This document shows positions 46,250-55,151 of a stretch of DNA of 64,000 nucleotides, in pieces. The notes beneath the pieces were generated by a model. The model did not search any database. It was not told the origin of the DNA and saw only the letters and a list, made by a program, of their open reading frames with translations. Location of the stretch: the NCBI RefSeq assembly GCF_947498805.1, contig NZ_CANMLT010000006.1, forward strand, positions 62,001 through 126,000, written 5' to 3'. Position 1 is the first letter of the stretch. Every line of letters begins with the position of its first letter. This DNA is from an uncultured Tenacibaculum sp. (GTDB taxonomy: Bacteria; Bacteroidota; Bacteroidia; Flavobacteriales; Flavobacteriaceae). Position numbers and translations under genes: made by a program.

Positions 46250-46941
46250 TTTAAATAATTTTGAAGTTCAACTATTTTCTTTGGAGTATTAAATTCTCCT
46301 CCATAAAAACAGGTTACTGTTTCAGAAGTATCATCTTTGACTCCTCTTGACGAAACACATAAGTGTTTTGCTTCTATGATAACAGCAACACTTTCTGTTT
46401 CTAATATTTCTTGTAAATCTCTTGCTATTTGATTTGTTAACCTTTCTTGTACTTGAGGTCTTTTGGCATAGTATTGCACTATTCTATTGAGCTTTGAAAG
46501 TCCAATTACCTTTCCAGAAGAGATATAGGCAACATGAGCTTTTCCTATGATAGGTACAAAATGATGTTCACAATTTGAGTAAAAACTAATGTTTCTCTCT
46601 ACCAACATTTGATTATACTGATACTTGTTTTCAAACAATGCCATCTTGGGTTTATTAGCCGGATCTAAACCTGAAAAAATTTCTTCTATATACATTTTAG
46701 CAACTCTTTTAGGCGTTCCTTTTAAAGAGTCATCGGATAAATCAAGCCCCATTGTTTTCATAATCTCTTTAAACAAACTAGCTATCTTTTCCTTTTTCTC
46801 TTCATTAGAAATCAAAAAAGCATCTGAGATCATTGGTGTTTCTATACCTGTATATAAATGATCATCTCCTATTTCTTCAACACTCAGATTGTTGATCTTA
46901 TTTTTAATAGGGATATTCAACAAAGTTTCTTGGTGTTTCAT
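46246..46941 (-). CDS. folE: GTP cyclohydrolase I
   Basis: The 231-residue protein has SNCEHHFVPIIGKAHVAY near 118-135 with zinc ligands Cys/His, GLSKLNRIV, RPQVQERL and EAKHLCVSSRG. It converts GTP to dihydroneopterin triphosphate. The first 38 bp overlap the PTPS gene in another frame, which is long for this operon; a later start cannot be excluded. It belongs to the photolyase operon, not to a folate operon. Confidence 0.93.
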   Translation of the reverse strand: MKHQETLLNIPIKNKINNLSVEEIGDDHLYTGIETPMISDAFLISNEEKKEKIASLFKEIMKTMGLDLSDDSLKGTPKRVAKMYIEEIFSGLDPANKPKMALFENKYQYNQMLVERNISFYSNCEHHFVPIIGKAHVAYISSGKVIGLSKLNRIVQYYAKRPQVQERLTNQIARDLQEILETESVAVIIEAKHLCVSSRGVKDDTSETVTCFYGGEFNTPKKIVELQNYLK

Positions 46942-47320
46942 AAAGTTTAATTTTAATTTCTAAATTATTTGGTATTACTTTTTCTAACCTATTATAAATT
47001 ACGATTGCTATATTTTCTACTGTTGGATTTAACTCCGTAAATTCAGGTACTTCTAGATTTAAGTTTTTATGATCGAAAGGATCTAATATCTCTTCTTTTA
47101 TATAGCGAGACAGTTTTTTAGTATCGATGACATAACCCGTATCAATATCTATTTCTCCTATAATTGTTACTTCTAAATCATAATTATGTCCATGAAAATT
47201 AGGGTTATTACATTTTCCAAATACCTTTTTATTTTTTTCTAAACTCCAATTAGGATTATGCAACCTATGAGCTGCATTAAAATGTTCTTTTCTTGTTATT
47301 CCTAGTTTGTGTTTTAGCAT
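46904..47320 (-). CDS. 6-pyruvoyl-tetrahydropterin synthase family protein
   Basis: The 138-residue protein has the zinc-binding His set in KEHFNAAHRLHN, NPNFHGHNYDLEV, and the DHKNLN motif near 103-108. CNNPNFHGHNY also carries the Cys of the active site. It acts on dihydroneopterin triphosphate, the FolE product, giving 6-pyruvoyl- or 6-carboxy-tetrahydropterin. The direct pairing with folE inside the photolyase operon suggests a pterin product for light or redox work. Confidence 0.9.
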   Translation of the reverse strand: MLKHKLGITRKEHFNAAHRLHNPNWSLEKNKKVFGKCNNPNFHGHNYDLEVTIIGEIDIDTGYVIDTKKLSRYIKEEILDPFDHKNLNLEVPEFTELNPTVENIAIVIYNRLEKVIPNNLEIKIKLYETPRNFVEYPY

Positions 47321-47589
47321 TATTTCCGTTTTGAAATCTTATTACTACTTATACTTTTTTGTCTTGAACATTTAAACCTACCTTTTATAAAAGTTCTTTT
47401 TTGCTCGTGTTTTGTTTTTCTTCCTTGAACTCTTTTTCGCCACAACCTAAAACTTGAAGGCTTTAATTCTTTTCTCATTAATGAAATAACCTCTTGTTCT
47501 TTCAAACCGAATTGGTATTGTATTGCATCGAACGTAGTTCTGTCTTCCCAAGCCATTTCAATTATTCTATCTAACATTCTCGTGGTCAT
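47320..47589 (-). CDS. TIGR03643 (DUF2805) family protein
   Basis: The 89-residue basic protein has an N-terminal helix-turn-helix-like segment (RIIEMAWEDRTTFDAIQYQF and VISLMRKELKP), then SSFRLWRKRVQGRKTKH. It matches my memory of TIGR03643, a short family often near photolyase or pterin genes. The tail is Lys/Arg-rich and could bind nucleic acid. It overlaps both neighbours by 1-4 bp. Confidence 0.75.
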   Translation of the reverse strand: MTTRMLDRIIEMAWEDRTTFDAIQYQFGLKEQEVISLMRKELKPSSFRLWRKRVQGRKTKHEQKRTFIKGRFKCSRQKSISSNKISKRK

Positions 47590-48005
47590 AAAAAGTAATC
47601 TTTCATTTTTAATGCTTTTTGGTGCATCATTTTATCTATAAATCTCTTATTCTCTTTATATTTTAAATCCTTTCTAAATCGTATAAAATTGTTATCGGAA
47701 TGGATACTAAAAAACCCATCATTAAATACGGATAGTTTATAATATGGAATCACCCAACAAAAACGTTCCATTTGTCTTGTTATATAGATCATAACTCCGT
47801 TAGGCCTCAGCTCAATACTTCCATACCCTAAATCACTCACTGTGCTCAATACGCCTTGAAAACTTCTACTTACTCCATCTATAATCATTCTTCCCGAACC
47901 AACTCCGCCCAATTTGAAAGATGCTATAAACCCCATAGGTTTACCGATAAGCGCATTCATTTCTGCGATATCTTCTTTATCTGTATATGTTGTATTAAAT
48001 AGCAT
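47586..48005 (-). CDS. Conserved hypothetical protein in photolyase operon
   Basis: The 139-residue soluble protein has LIGKPMGFIASFKLGGVGSG near residues 19-38, then a central FCWVIPYYKLSVF beta segment and a basic C-terminal helix. I recognise no family or catalytic motif. It overlaps the TIGR03643 gene by 4 bp and lies 1 bp after the cryptochrome gene, so it is tightly part of the operon. Confidence 0.7.
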   Translation of the reverse strand: MLFNTTYTDKEDIAEMNALIGKPMGFIASFKLGGVGSGRMIIDGVSRSFQGVLSTVSDLGYGSIELRPNGVMIYITRQMERFCWVIPYYKLSVFNDGFFSIHSDNNFIRFRKDLKYKENKRFIDKMMHQKALKMKDYFL

Positions 48006-48006
48006 A

Positions 48007-49470
48007 TTATTTATTTGTATGTTTTTTTAATATTCTATAGCTATCTTTTATTACTTCTGGATCTTTTCTCATTTTCCAAATAATATCTGATGCTTTTCTC
48101 CTAGATTTCTCTAAATCAACTATGGGCGCAGGATAGTCTTTTTCCAAAGTAAAATTGTAGAGTTTTTGCTCTAAAGCTGTCATTCTAAAAGGTTCATGCC
48201 TAAAAGGAATTGGTAAACTCGCTACTTCTGGAACCCATTTTGAAATGAATATTGCTTCAGGGTCATGTTCTAATCCGTTTTTTATTGGATTGTAGATTCT
48301 TATGGTATTTATTCCTGTTTCTCCTGCTTGCATTTGCAACTGCGGAAAATGAATTCCTGGTTCAAAATCTAAAAAAAGTTTTGATAAATATTTGGAAGCT
48401 TCTTGCCATGGTTGCCAAAGGTTATGGGTAAAAAAGGACACCAACATTGCTCGCATTCTAAAGTTTAAGTATCCTGTTGTTATCAAACACCTCATGCATG
48501 CATCTATAAAAGGAATTCCAGTTTCTCCTTGCTTCCAGCTACTCACATATTTCTTCGTAATATCTTTTTTTAATTTTCTGAATCCACTGTTTACACTCTC
48601 TCTTTCCATAAGACATTCCATTTCAAATTTTTGAATAAAATGCGCCTGCCATCTTAACCGAGAAACAAAAGCATGTATTGCTCTTTTGTCTCCTCCTTGT
48701 GTTTGTGCTTTTTTGGCCTCTTGAAAAACTTCTCTAACGGATAAATTTCCCCATGCGATATAAGGAGAAAGTCTGCTACAGCTCTCTCTGGCTTCACTTG
48801 GTTTTGATATATGTTTGGTATAGTTTTCATGACGTATATTGAAAAAACTATGCATATATCTTAATCCCATAGTTCTTCCTCCTAGTTGAAATGTTCCTTT
48901 CAAGGTATTCAGATTTACCTCTTTTAAGTTCTTCGCCAAAACATCAATTTGCTCATTGGAACAAAACACATCTTTCTTTGGTTCAAAAGGTGATATTGCT
49001 ACTTTCATATAGCTTTCCCAATCCTCTTTCCAATTGGTTCTATCTTTTCTTCCTCTAAATACACCATTGTGTATATTTTCTGTCCAATTAATTGAATTAT
49101 TGCTACAAAACCTTTTAAATGATTTATCTCTATTATAAGTTCTTAATATGCCGGTTTCAATATGAGAATAAACCTCAGTTACATTCCTTTGAGTTTGCAA
49201 GTATCTAAAAAAAGAATTCACCTCAGAATTAACTGTCAAGACTCTTGTGTTATAACCTAGTAACTCTGCATTGATGTCTCTTAGAGACTCTTTAACAAAG
49301 TTCCAATGTCTTTCAGAGTAATGTTCATCTCTCAATAAGCTCTCTTCAAAAAGATAGATAAACAACACTTTATTTCCTGAATTAAGCGCATTTAAAATTG
49401 CCTCGTTATCGTGTAAACGAAGATCTCTTTTAAACCAAACTACTGCTATTTCCTCTTTGCGCTGTAACAT
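48007..49470 (-). CDS. Cryptochrome/photolyase family protein, atypical
   Basis: The 487-residue protein has the N-terminal photolyase Rossmann domain (VVWFKRDLRLHDNEAI) and the C-terminal FAD-binding domain. The usual WQWxAGxGxDAAPYFRxFNP segment is replaced by QMQAGETGINTIRIYNP near 385-401. This is a distinct subgroup of the family, and the substrate is open. It is the first gene of an eleven-gene minus-strand operon, with the 32-bp dyad in its promoter. Confidence 0.85.
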   Translation of the reverse strand: MLQRKEEIAVVWFKRDLRLHDNEAILNALNSGNKVLFIYLFEESLLRDEHYSERHWNFVKESLRDINAELLGYNTRVLTVNSEVNSFFRYLQTQRNVTEVYSHIETGILRTYNRDKSFKRFCSNNSINWTENIHNGVFRGRKDRTNWKEDWESYMKVAISPFEPKKDVFCSNEQIDVLAKNLKEVNLNTLKGTFQLGGRTMGLRYMHSFFNIRHENYTKHISKPSEARESCSRLSPYIAWGNLSVREVFQEAKKAQTQGGDKRAIHAFVSRLRWQAHFIQKFEMECLMERESVNSGFRKLKKDITKKYVSSWKQGETGIPFIDACMRCLITTGYLNFRMRAMLVSFFTHNLWQPWQEASKYLSKLFLDFEPGIHFPQLQMQAGETGINTIRIYNPIKNGLEHDPEAIFISKWVPEVASLPIPFRHEPFRMTALEQKLYNFTLEKDYPAPIVDLEKSRRKASDIIWKMRKDPEVIKDSYRILKKHTNK

Positions 49471-49489
49471 ATCTATTCTATTTTAAATA

Positions 49490-49521
49490 TTGTTCAACAT
49501 AAACCTATTTTCATTAAACAA
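49490..49521 (-). promoter_or_regulatory. 32-bp dyad A, candidate CarH-like operator (photolyase operon)
   Basis: On the minus strand TTGTTTAAT and GTTGAACAA form inverted 9-bp half sites with a 14-bp spacer. The upstream half touches a degenerate -7 region, and the dyad ends 20 bp before the ATG at 49470. The same dyad occurs at 59076-59107 and 60016-60047. Confidence 0.65.
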
Positions 49522-49551
49522 AAACTTATAAATCAAAAAAATATAAGATCT

Positions 49552-50964
49552 CTACTTTGATAAATGGTTTATTAATCCATTAAAAATAATTCCATGAAAT
49601 GGTAATACGGTATACCAATATACCCTTCCTAAGATACCTTTCGGTCTAAATACTGCTCTTTGATATATTTTATTCTTTACTACTTTAAACTCCAACCATG
49701 CTTCTCCTGGTAATTTCATCTCAGCAAAAAGCAACAGTCTTTTATTCTCTTGATCTGCCAAAAGTACCCTCCAAAAATCCAAGGCATCTCCTGGTTCTAA
49801 TTCAGTTGGGTGTCTTCTTCCTCTTCGCAAACCAACTCCTCCAACAATTTGATCTAGCAAGCCTCTTATTTCCCATAAAAAATCAAATCTATACCAACCT
49901 TGCTTACCTCCTATACTCCAAATTTTTTCTAATGTTCTCTCTTCATCATTCATCTTTCTGCTTCGTATATCTTTGAAACATCCATAATGAGGTAACTCTA
50001 TGTGATCGATATATTCTTTCTTAAATACTCCACTGATTTTCGCGTCTTTCCAACTTGAAACAATAGAGCTTTGTGCTATTTTAACAAAGGCTTTTTGAAC
50101 CGCTTCTTTATAAGTAATAGGGCTTACATTTACAATATCATTGATATTACTTTTCTTTCCAATAACTTCAACGGTCATACTATCTACCAATGATTTTGCC
50201 AAATTAAAAGATGTCGAAGTAACAAAGTATAACCAATAAGATGATAGTTTTGGGGTTAAAATTGGTAGTGTAAAAATAAACCTCTTTAAAGCTCTTACTT
50301 CAGCAAATTGCAATAACATCTCTTTGTAGGTCAATACTTCTGGACCATAAATATCAAATGATTTATTGTAAAGTTTCTCGTTTAAAAGCGCTCTTGTTAA
50401 ATAAGCTAAAACGTCCCGTATTGCAATGGGTTGTGTTTTTGTATATAACCATTTCGGAGCTACCATTACTGGAAGTTTTTCAACCAAATCTCTAATAATT
50501 TCAAAAGAAGCACTTCCACTACCCACGATAATACCAGCTCTAAAAGTAGTTGTATTATAATGTTCACTTTGTAAAATCTGTTCTACTTGGTATCTCGATT
50601 GTAGGTGCTTCGATAATGAAGCATCATTTACAATTCCACTTAGGTATATTACTTGCTGACACGCTGTTTTCTCTATTAAATCCTTAAAATTAATGGCACA
50701 CTTTTCTTCTAAACTCCCAAAGTCATTACTACTAGTAGACATTGAATGAATTAAATAATATGCTGCATCAATATCTTTTGGCAACTCTTGTTTCGGTTCT
50801 AAAAAATCAATTTCAATGAACGTTATATTATCTTCTATTCGAAACTCTAATGGTACTCTATTTACATCTCTCACAGTACACACCAAAGTATGTCCTTCTT
50901 TTAGAAGGATAGGAATGATTCTCTTCCCGATATACCCAGTTGTTCCTGTGATTAGTATTTTCAT
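49552..50964 (-). CDS. SDR family protein with DUF2867 domain
   Basis: The protein is 470 residues. The N-terminal atypical SDR has TGTTGYIGKRI at 6-16 and AYYLIHSM. The C-terminal half, from about 320, holds the DUF2867 domain with WRFDFLWEIRGLLD-like and DALDFWRVL segments. It lies at the 3' end of the carotenoid operon, adjacent to the flavin reductase. Its reaction is unknown. Confidence 0.85.
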   Translation of the reverse strand: MKILITGTTGYIGKRIIPILLKEGHTLVCTVRDVNRVPLEFRIEDNITFIEIDFLEPKQELPKDIDAAYYLIHSMSTSSNDFGSLEEKCAINFKDLIEKTACQQVIYLSGIVNDASLSKHLQSRYQVEQILQSEHYNTTTFRAGIIVGSGSASFEIIRDLVEKLPVMVAPKWLYTKTQPIAIRDVLAYLTRALLNEKLYNKSFDIYGPEVLTYKEMLLQFAEVRALKRFIFTLPILTPKLSSYWLYFVTSTSFNLAKSLVDSMTVEVIGKKSNINDIVNVSPITYKEAVQKAFVKIAQSSIVSSWKDAKISGVFKKEYIDHIELPHYGCFKDIRSRKMNDEERTLEKIWSIGGKQGWYRFDFLWEIRGLLDQIVGGVGLRRGRRHPTELEPGDALDFWRVLLADQENKRLLLFAEMKLPGEAWLEFKVVKNKIYQRAVFRPKGILGRVYWYTVLPFHGIIFNGLINHLSK

Positions 50965-51579
50965 TTATTTAGGTCTTTGGTATGATAATCTTTTAAATTC
51001 CTTTGCCACCATGTAGGTGTCTAACCCATTAATTGCCGCTACACTTTGTTTAGATAGATTCAAAAATCCATCTTCAGACAACATACTTTCTTCAATATAT
51101 AAATCAACCACCTCTCCTAAAACTAGGATGGTATCATTTGCTTTTATATAATATTCCTCTAAAAATTTCATTCCAATTTGTAATGGGGACTCACTTACAA
51201 ACGGAGCATAAAAATTCTCTTTATACGCTGGTGTTAGATTGGTCTTATCAAACTCTGAGATATCGGCAGTGTATTTTGCAGAGGTATGGTGTGCATCTTC
51301 TATAATACCTTCACTAATTGCATTAATTGTATAGAAGCCTGTTTCTTTTATGTTATTATACGTATTTCTAACTACTGTTGTTGGCCTAAGTACAAAACCT
51401 AAAATAGGTGGATTAGATCCATAATGTACAACAGAACTAAAAACCGCAACATTAGCTACATTACTAATTAATGATTTCGTTCCTATTAAATTTGCAGATT
51501 TATATCCCGATATACTATTCATTAAGTTTATCTTATATAAATGCGGAAATGCTTCTATGTCTTTTCTTGTAATATGCAT
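50965..51579 (-). CDS. Flavin reductase-like domain protein
   Basis: The 204-residue protein has the split-barrel flavin-binding pattern: NVANVAVFSSVVHYGSNPP near 41-59, FVLRPTTVVRNTYNNI, GFYTINAI, SAKY and VLGEVVD. Members bind FMN or FAD and reduce it with NAD(P)H. It is flush against its neighbours, with a 1-bp overlap to the ABC1 gene. It may supply reduced flavin in the photolyase/carotenoid region. Confidence 0.88.
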   Translation of the reverse strand: MHITRKDIEAFPHLYKINLMNSISGYKSANLIGTKSLISNVANVAVFSSVVHYGSNPPILGFVLRPTTVVRNTYNNIKETGFYTINAISEGIIEDAHHTSAKYTADISEFDKTNLTPAYKENFYAPFVSESPLQIGMKFLEEYYIKANDTILVLGEVVDLYIEESMLSEDGFLNLSKQSVAAINGLDTYMVAKEFKRLSYQRPK

Positions 51580-52889
51580 TACAGGTTTTTAAAATTATTT
51601 ATAACAATGTCTTTTGCCTTTAAATCGTGCATTAAATTATACAGTCCAAAAAAAGTTCGGTTTATATAAATAAAGTGTTTCGACCCTCTATTTCCATTCA
51701 TCTTTCTTAGCTCTGTGCTTTTCGCATACTTTTGTCCTAAATCGGCAATTCTTCCAAAAAAAGCATCATCAGAAAAGTCAAAGTTTTCTTGTTGAAATGG
51801 CTGCGTGAACAGAGATAACATTTCGTAAAAAAGAGCTTTAAAAAAGACTATTTCTTCTTCTGTATCGTCTTTTCTTAAGATCTCCAATTCATAAAGCTTA
51901 CTTTCAAAAAAACTTGGGTTTTCAATATTTTCCTTTTTTGCTAATTCAAAATAAGGAATGTAAAAGCTTTCAGGAACTTTCTTCATACAACCAAAATCAA
52001 TCACAATCAATTCTCCTTCTTTTGAAACTAAAAAATTACCTGGATGTGGATCTGCGTGAACTTTCTTTAATACATGCATTTGATACATATAAAAATCCCA
52101 TAATGCCTGACCCAATTTATTTGCCATTTCAGGATTTGTATTCACTTCAGTAAATTCAGATAAGTGCACTCCATCCATCCAATCCATTGTAAGAATTCGT
52201 TCTGAAGAATACTCTTTGTAATACTTTGGAAACCTTAAATTAGGTATATGCTTACATGCATTGGCTATTTCATTGCTTTGAGCCAATTCTAAATTATAAT
52301 TTGTTTCTTCTAGTAATTTCTCTTCAACTTCTTTAAAATATTCATCAGAACCTTCTCCTTGAATATTAAACATCTTCATTGCCATTGGTTTTACCATGGC
52401 TAAATCTGAAGAGATACTATCAGCGATTCCTGGATATTGGATCTTAACCGCTAAATTTTTATTATTTACCGTTGCTTTATGAACTTGCCCGATACTGGCT
52501 GCATTTACAGATTCTTTTGTAAACGTATCAAAAACATCGGTAGGTAATTTTTTAAAATATTTTTTAAAAGTCTTGACTACTAACGGTCCTGAAAGTGGTG
52601 GTACCGAGAATTGTGACAACGAGAATTTTTCTACATATGCATTTGGCAACAAGTTTTTCTCCATACTTAGCATTTGTGCTACTTTTAGAGCAGAACCTTT
52701 TAACTCTTTTAAACCATTGTATATATCTGTTGCATTCTCTTCATTTAGTTTTGATCTGGCTTCTTCTTCTGATTGTGTTATTTTATTACCATAATACTTC
52801 ACATAATTCACTCCTACCTTTACGCCAGTTGTCACGAGCTTTGTAGCTCTTTCTATTTTACTTGTAGGTATTTTATTTAGTGTTTTCAT
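51579..52889 (-). CDS. ABC1/AarF/UbiB family kinase-like protein
   Basis: The 436-residue protein has the family KxGQ variant LKGSALKVAQML near residues 62-73, AVKIQYPGI with the catalytic Lys, and HADPHPGNFLV and VIDFGCMK loops. UbiB-type ATPases help isoprenoid quinone or other lipid pathways at the membrane. I start at MKTLNKIP because it overlaps the TetR stop as ATGA; an ATG 24 bp upstream also exists. Confidence 0.9.
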   Translation of the reverse strand: MKTLNKIPTSKIERATKLVTTGVKVGVNYVKYYGNKITQSEEEARSKLNEENATDIYNGLKELKGSALKVAQMLSMEKNLLPNAYVEKFSLSQFSVPPLSGPLVVKTFKKYFKKLPTDVFDTFTKESVNAASIGQVHKATVNNKNLAVKIQYPGIADSISSDLAMVKPMAMKMFNIQGEGSDEYFKEVEEKLLEETNYNLELAQSNEIANACKHIPNLRFPKYYKEYSSERILTMDWMDGVHLSEFTEVNTNPEMANKLGQALWDFYMYQMHVLKKVHADPHPGNFLVSKEGELIVIDFGCMKKVPESFYIPYFELAKKENIENPSFFESKLYELEILRKDDTEEEIVFFKALFYEMLSLFTQPFQQENFDFSDDAFFGRIADLGQKYAKSTELRKMNGNRGSKHFIYINRTFFGLYNLMHDLKAKDIVINNFKNL

Positions 52890-53539
52890 ACCATCGTCAT
52901 TTTTTCTTTCCACAAAAACTTAGCTAAATCAACCACACTTTTAATAGGTGCTATTTGCTGTATATCAAAACTTGCTTTGATTGTTTTTTCTATAAAAACA
53001 TCTGTTTTTTCAAAATTTGAAGATTCATCTTCTAACCAAAATTTTAGAATCATTAATAGTTGAAACCAATAACTTTCAGCAATCGTTTTATCTTGAATTT
53101 TATTTATTCTTTCATTCTTAAAATCAATCTTTTCAAGAGAGACATTTTCTATAAATGCAATAAACTCTTCTCTAAGCCCTTTCAAAACCATTAACTTATT
53201 GAAATCCATCTTATGGCTTTTCAATTGCAATAAAACATAAGATCTATTTGCCGTTAATAACTCGAAAAATGTAAAGTAAAAACTTAACAACTTTTCTTTT
53301 GAACTATACGTTTTATAAGCTTCTGTTTTGTGCAGCATATGAATAGTTTCTTTTGCAAAAACCTGAAAAATGGCTTTCTCTAAACTTTCAAAACTAGAAA
53401 AGCTCTTATAAAAATCTGCTTCTTCAAAATTGTTGTTTTGAGCAAATGCAAAAACAGATTGTGGTCTTCCTGAAACCAATACAGTATTCATATACCATTC
53501 AATTAATTTTTCCTGAGTAATATTTTTCTTTTTTGCCAT
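52886..53539 (-). CDS. TetR family regulator
   Basis: The 217-residue protein has an N-terminal HTH of TetR type (ITQEKLIEWYMNTV, then FAFAQNNNFEEADFYKSFSS). A helical ligand domain follows, with no charged pocket that I can read. It lies 4 bp after TspO in the carotenoid operon and overlaps the ABC1 gene. A target operator is not evident. Confidence 0.82.
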   Translation of the reverse strand: MAKKKNITQEKLIEWYMNTVLVSGRPQSVFAFAQNNNFEEADFYKSFSSFESLEKAIFQVFAKETIHMLHKTEAYKTYSSKEKLLSFYFTFFELLTANRSYVLLQLKSHKMDFNKLMVLKGLREEFIAFIENVSLEKIDFKNERINKIQDKTIAESYWFQLLMILKFWLEDESSNFEKTDVFIEKTIKASFDIQQIAPIKSVVDLAKFLWKEKMTMV

Positions 53540-53543
53540 CTTC

Positions 53544-54017
53544 TTAATTATTAAAAACTATATATGCATTCAAACTTGTAGCAATGGTCATCCATACTAA
53601 ATACGGTATAATAAACAGTGTATACCCTTTTACTTTTCTTAAATGTTCAAAAGTAAAATAGCCTATTAACAACCACAGTAACGTAATTACTACCAACCCT
53701 ACAGCTATCATATGTTGGTTAAAAAAAACATAGTTCCACCCAACATTTAAAATCCATTGTAAACCAAATAGGTAAAGTAGTTTTTTTGCTAAATAAGCAT
53801 ACTGAAAACTTACTCTAGTTATGTAGATTGAAAACATGAACATGATTGTGGTCCAAGCTGCTCCAAACACCCAATTTGCAGGTGTCCAAGGCGCCTTATT
53901 TAATGACTGATACCATGCTGTTCTTGGTCCGTCGTTCATTAACCAAACACCTATAGCTAAGGCTAAAAAATTAACCACTAAAAACAGTAAGAATCGTATA
54001 TATTTATTTTCTTTCAA
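53544..54017 (-). CDS. tspO: TspO/MBR family protein
   Basis: The 157-residue protein has five transmembrane helices. Family markers are WYQSLNKAPWTPANWVFGAAW near 34-54 and LQWILNVGWNYVFF near 97-110. TspO (CrtK in purple bacteria) binds porphyrins and is linked with carotenoid and light regulation there. Its first 14 bp overlap the lycopene cyclase gene, so it is transcribed with the carotenoid genes. Confidence 0.93.
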   Translation of the reverse strand: MKENKYIRFLLFLVVNFLALAIGVWLMNDGPRTAWYQSLNKAPWTPANWVFGAAWTTIMFMFSIYITRVSFQYAYLAKKLLYLFGLQWILNVGWNYVFFNQHMIAVGLVVITLLWLLIGYFTFEHLRKVKGYTLFIIPYLVWMTIATSLNAYIVFNN

Positions 54018-54705
54018 TTTGTTTATTTTTTAAATGATTAAAAATTAGTTGAATTGAAAACAATAGGTTGAATGCATAAAAAACATCTTCAAAAGGTATT
54101 GTAAACAATCTAAATCCTAAATTTTCATCATTATTATACCATACAACAGGGCTCTCTATAAAGCTTCCTGTTAAAATTCCATTCACTAAAAAAAACGGAA
54201 TCAAAATCACTATAAAACTTGGCAAATATTCTTGAAGTGTTGTCAAATGATTCTTCAAGCCATATACTAGTAAGCCAAGAAAAAATATAAAATTTACCGT
54301 TGTATACCATTTTCCAAAATTGAATATCAGTAAAAAGAAAACAATTAAGGCCAACATTATACTTAACAGTATCGTCGCCGATTTGGATAATTTATAGTTT
54401 GGTAAGTAGTACTTTAAAACTTCATGTGTAAACAAACACGCATATGGAATACAGAAAAAAAACATCCATTCTTCTATAGGCATTTTAAAAATTTTCATAC
54501 CTAAGAAATAACTCTCATTAAACCCCCAAATTCCTTCAGCGGTAAATATTCCATCCCATATTAAAAAAGGAATTGCAACCAAAACAATACTTATCAAAGC
54601 AATTTTAAAGTATTGAATAAAATGAAATTTCTTTTCTAAAAAACTATATAATAATGGAATACTTAAGCTACCTAAATTTAATATTAGATATACGTATTGG
54701 CTCAC
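54004..54705 (-). CDS. Lycopene cyclase (CrtYcd-type, membrane)
   Basis: The 233-residue membrane protein has two lycopene cyclase domains in one chain. The first has the PIEEWMFF motif near residues 77-84, and the second FTIPFEDVFYAFN near 202-214. Both carry the conserved P-x-E-E/D pattern. It cyclises lycopene to beta-carotene. It overlaps crtZ by 4 bp. The assignment rests on this motif pair and the operon. Confidence 0.88.
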   Translation of the reverse strand: MSQYVYLILNLGSLSIPLLYSFLEKKFHFIQYFKIALISIVLVAIPFLIWDGIFTAEGIWGFNESYFLGMKIFKMPIEEWMFFFCIPYACLFTHEVLKYYLPNYKLSKSATILLSIMLALIVFFLLIFNFGKWYTTVNFIFFLGLLVYGLKNHLTTLQEYLPSFIVILIPFFLVNGILTGSFIESPVVWYNNDENLGFRLFTIPFEDVFYAFNLLFSIQLIFNHLKNKQIERK

Positions 54706-55151
54706 TTTTTAAATGTTTTAAAATACTTAAATGGTACGAACAACATACCAAAACATTCTCCTTCTTCTTTCCCTAAATGTTTATGATGCACTTTATGTGC
54801 TTTCCTTAAACCTCTTAGGTATCTGTTTTTTGTGTTTTTAAACCAATTGAACCTCCTATGTATTAATACATCGTGTATTAAGAAATAAGCAATTCCGTAA
54901 AGTAATATCCCTAAACCTATAAAAAACATAAAATTAAGTTCCGGGCGTATTCCAAAAAAGAATAATAGCATGCTCGGCACAGCAAAAACAACAAAAAAAG
55001 CATCATTTTTCTCAAAAACATGTGGATATCCTGGTTGATGGTGATCTTCATGTAAATACCACCCGAAACCATGCATCACATATTTATGTGTACACCAAGT
55101 AATGCCTTCCATTACTACAAATGTTACTATGGTTATTAAAACAAAAAACAT
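54702..55151 (-). CDS. crtZ: Beta-carotene hydroxylase (fatty acid hydroxylase superfamily)
   Basis: The 149-residue membrane protein has the diiron His motifs HKYVMHGFGWYLHEDHH near residues 22-38, HDVLIHRRF near 93-101 and AHKVHHKH near 117-124. It adds hydroxyls to beta-carotene rings to give zeaxanthin. Its stop and start codons overlap both neighbours. The last step of the pathway in this window is therefore zeaxanthin. Confidence 0.92.
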   Translation of the reverse strand: MFFVLITIVTFVVMEGITWCTHKYVMHGFGWYLHEDHHQPGYPHVFEKNDAFFVVFAVPSMLLFFFGIRPELNFMFFIGLGILLYGIAYFLIHDVLIHRRFNWFKNTKNRYLRGLRKAHKVHHKHLGKEEGECFGMLFVPFKYFKTFKK

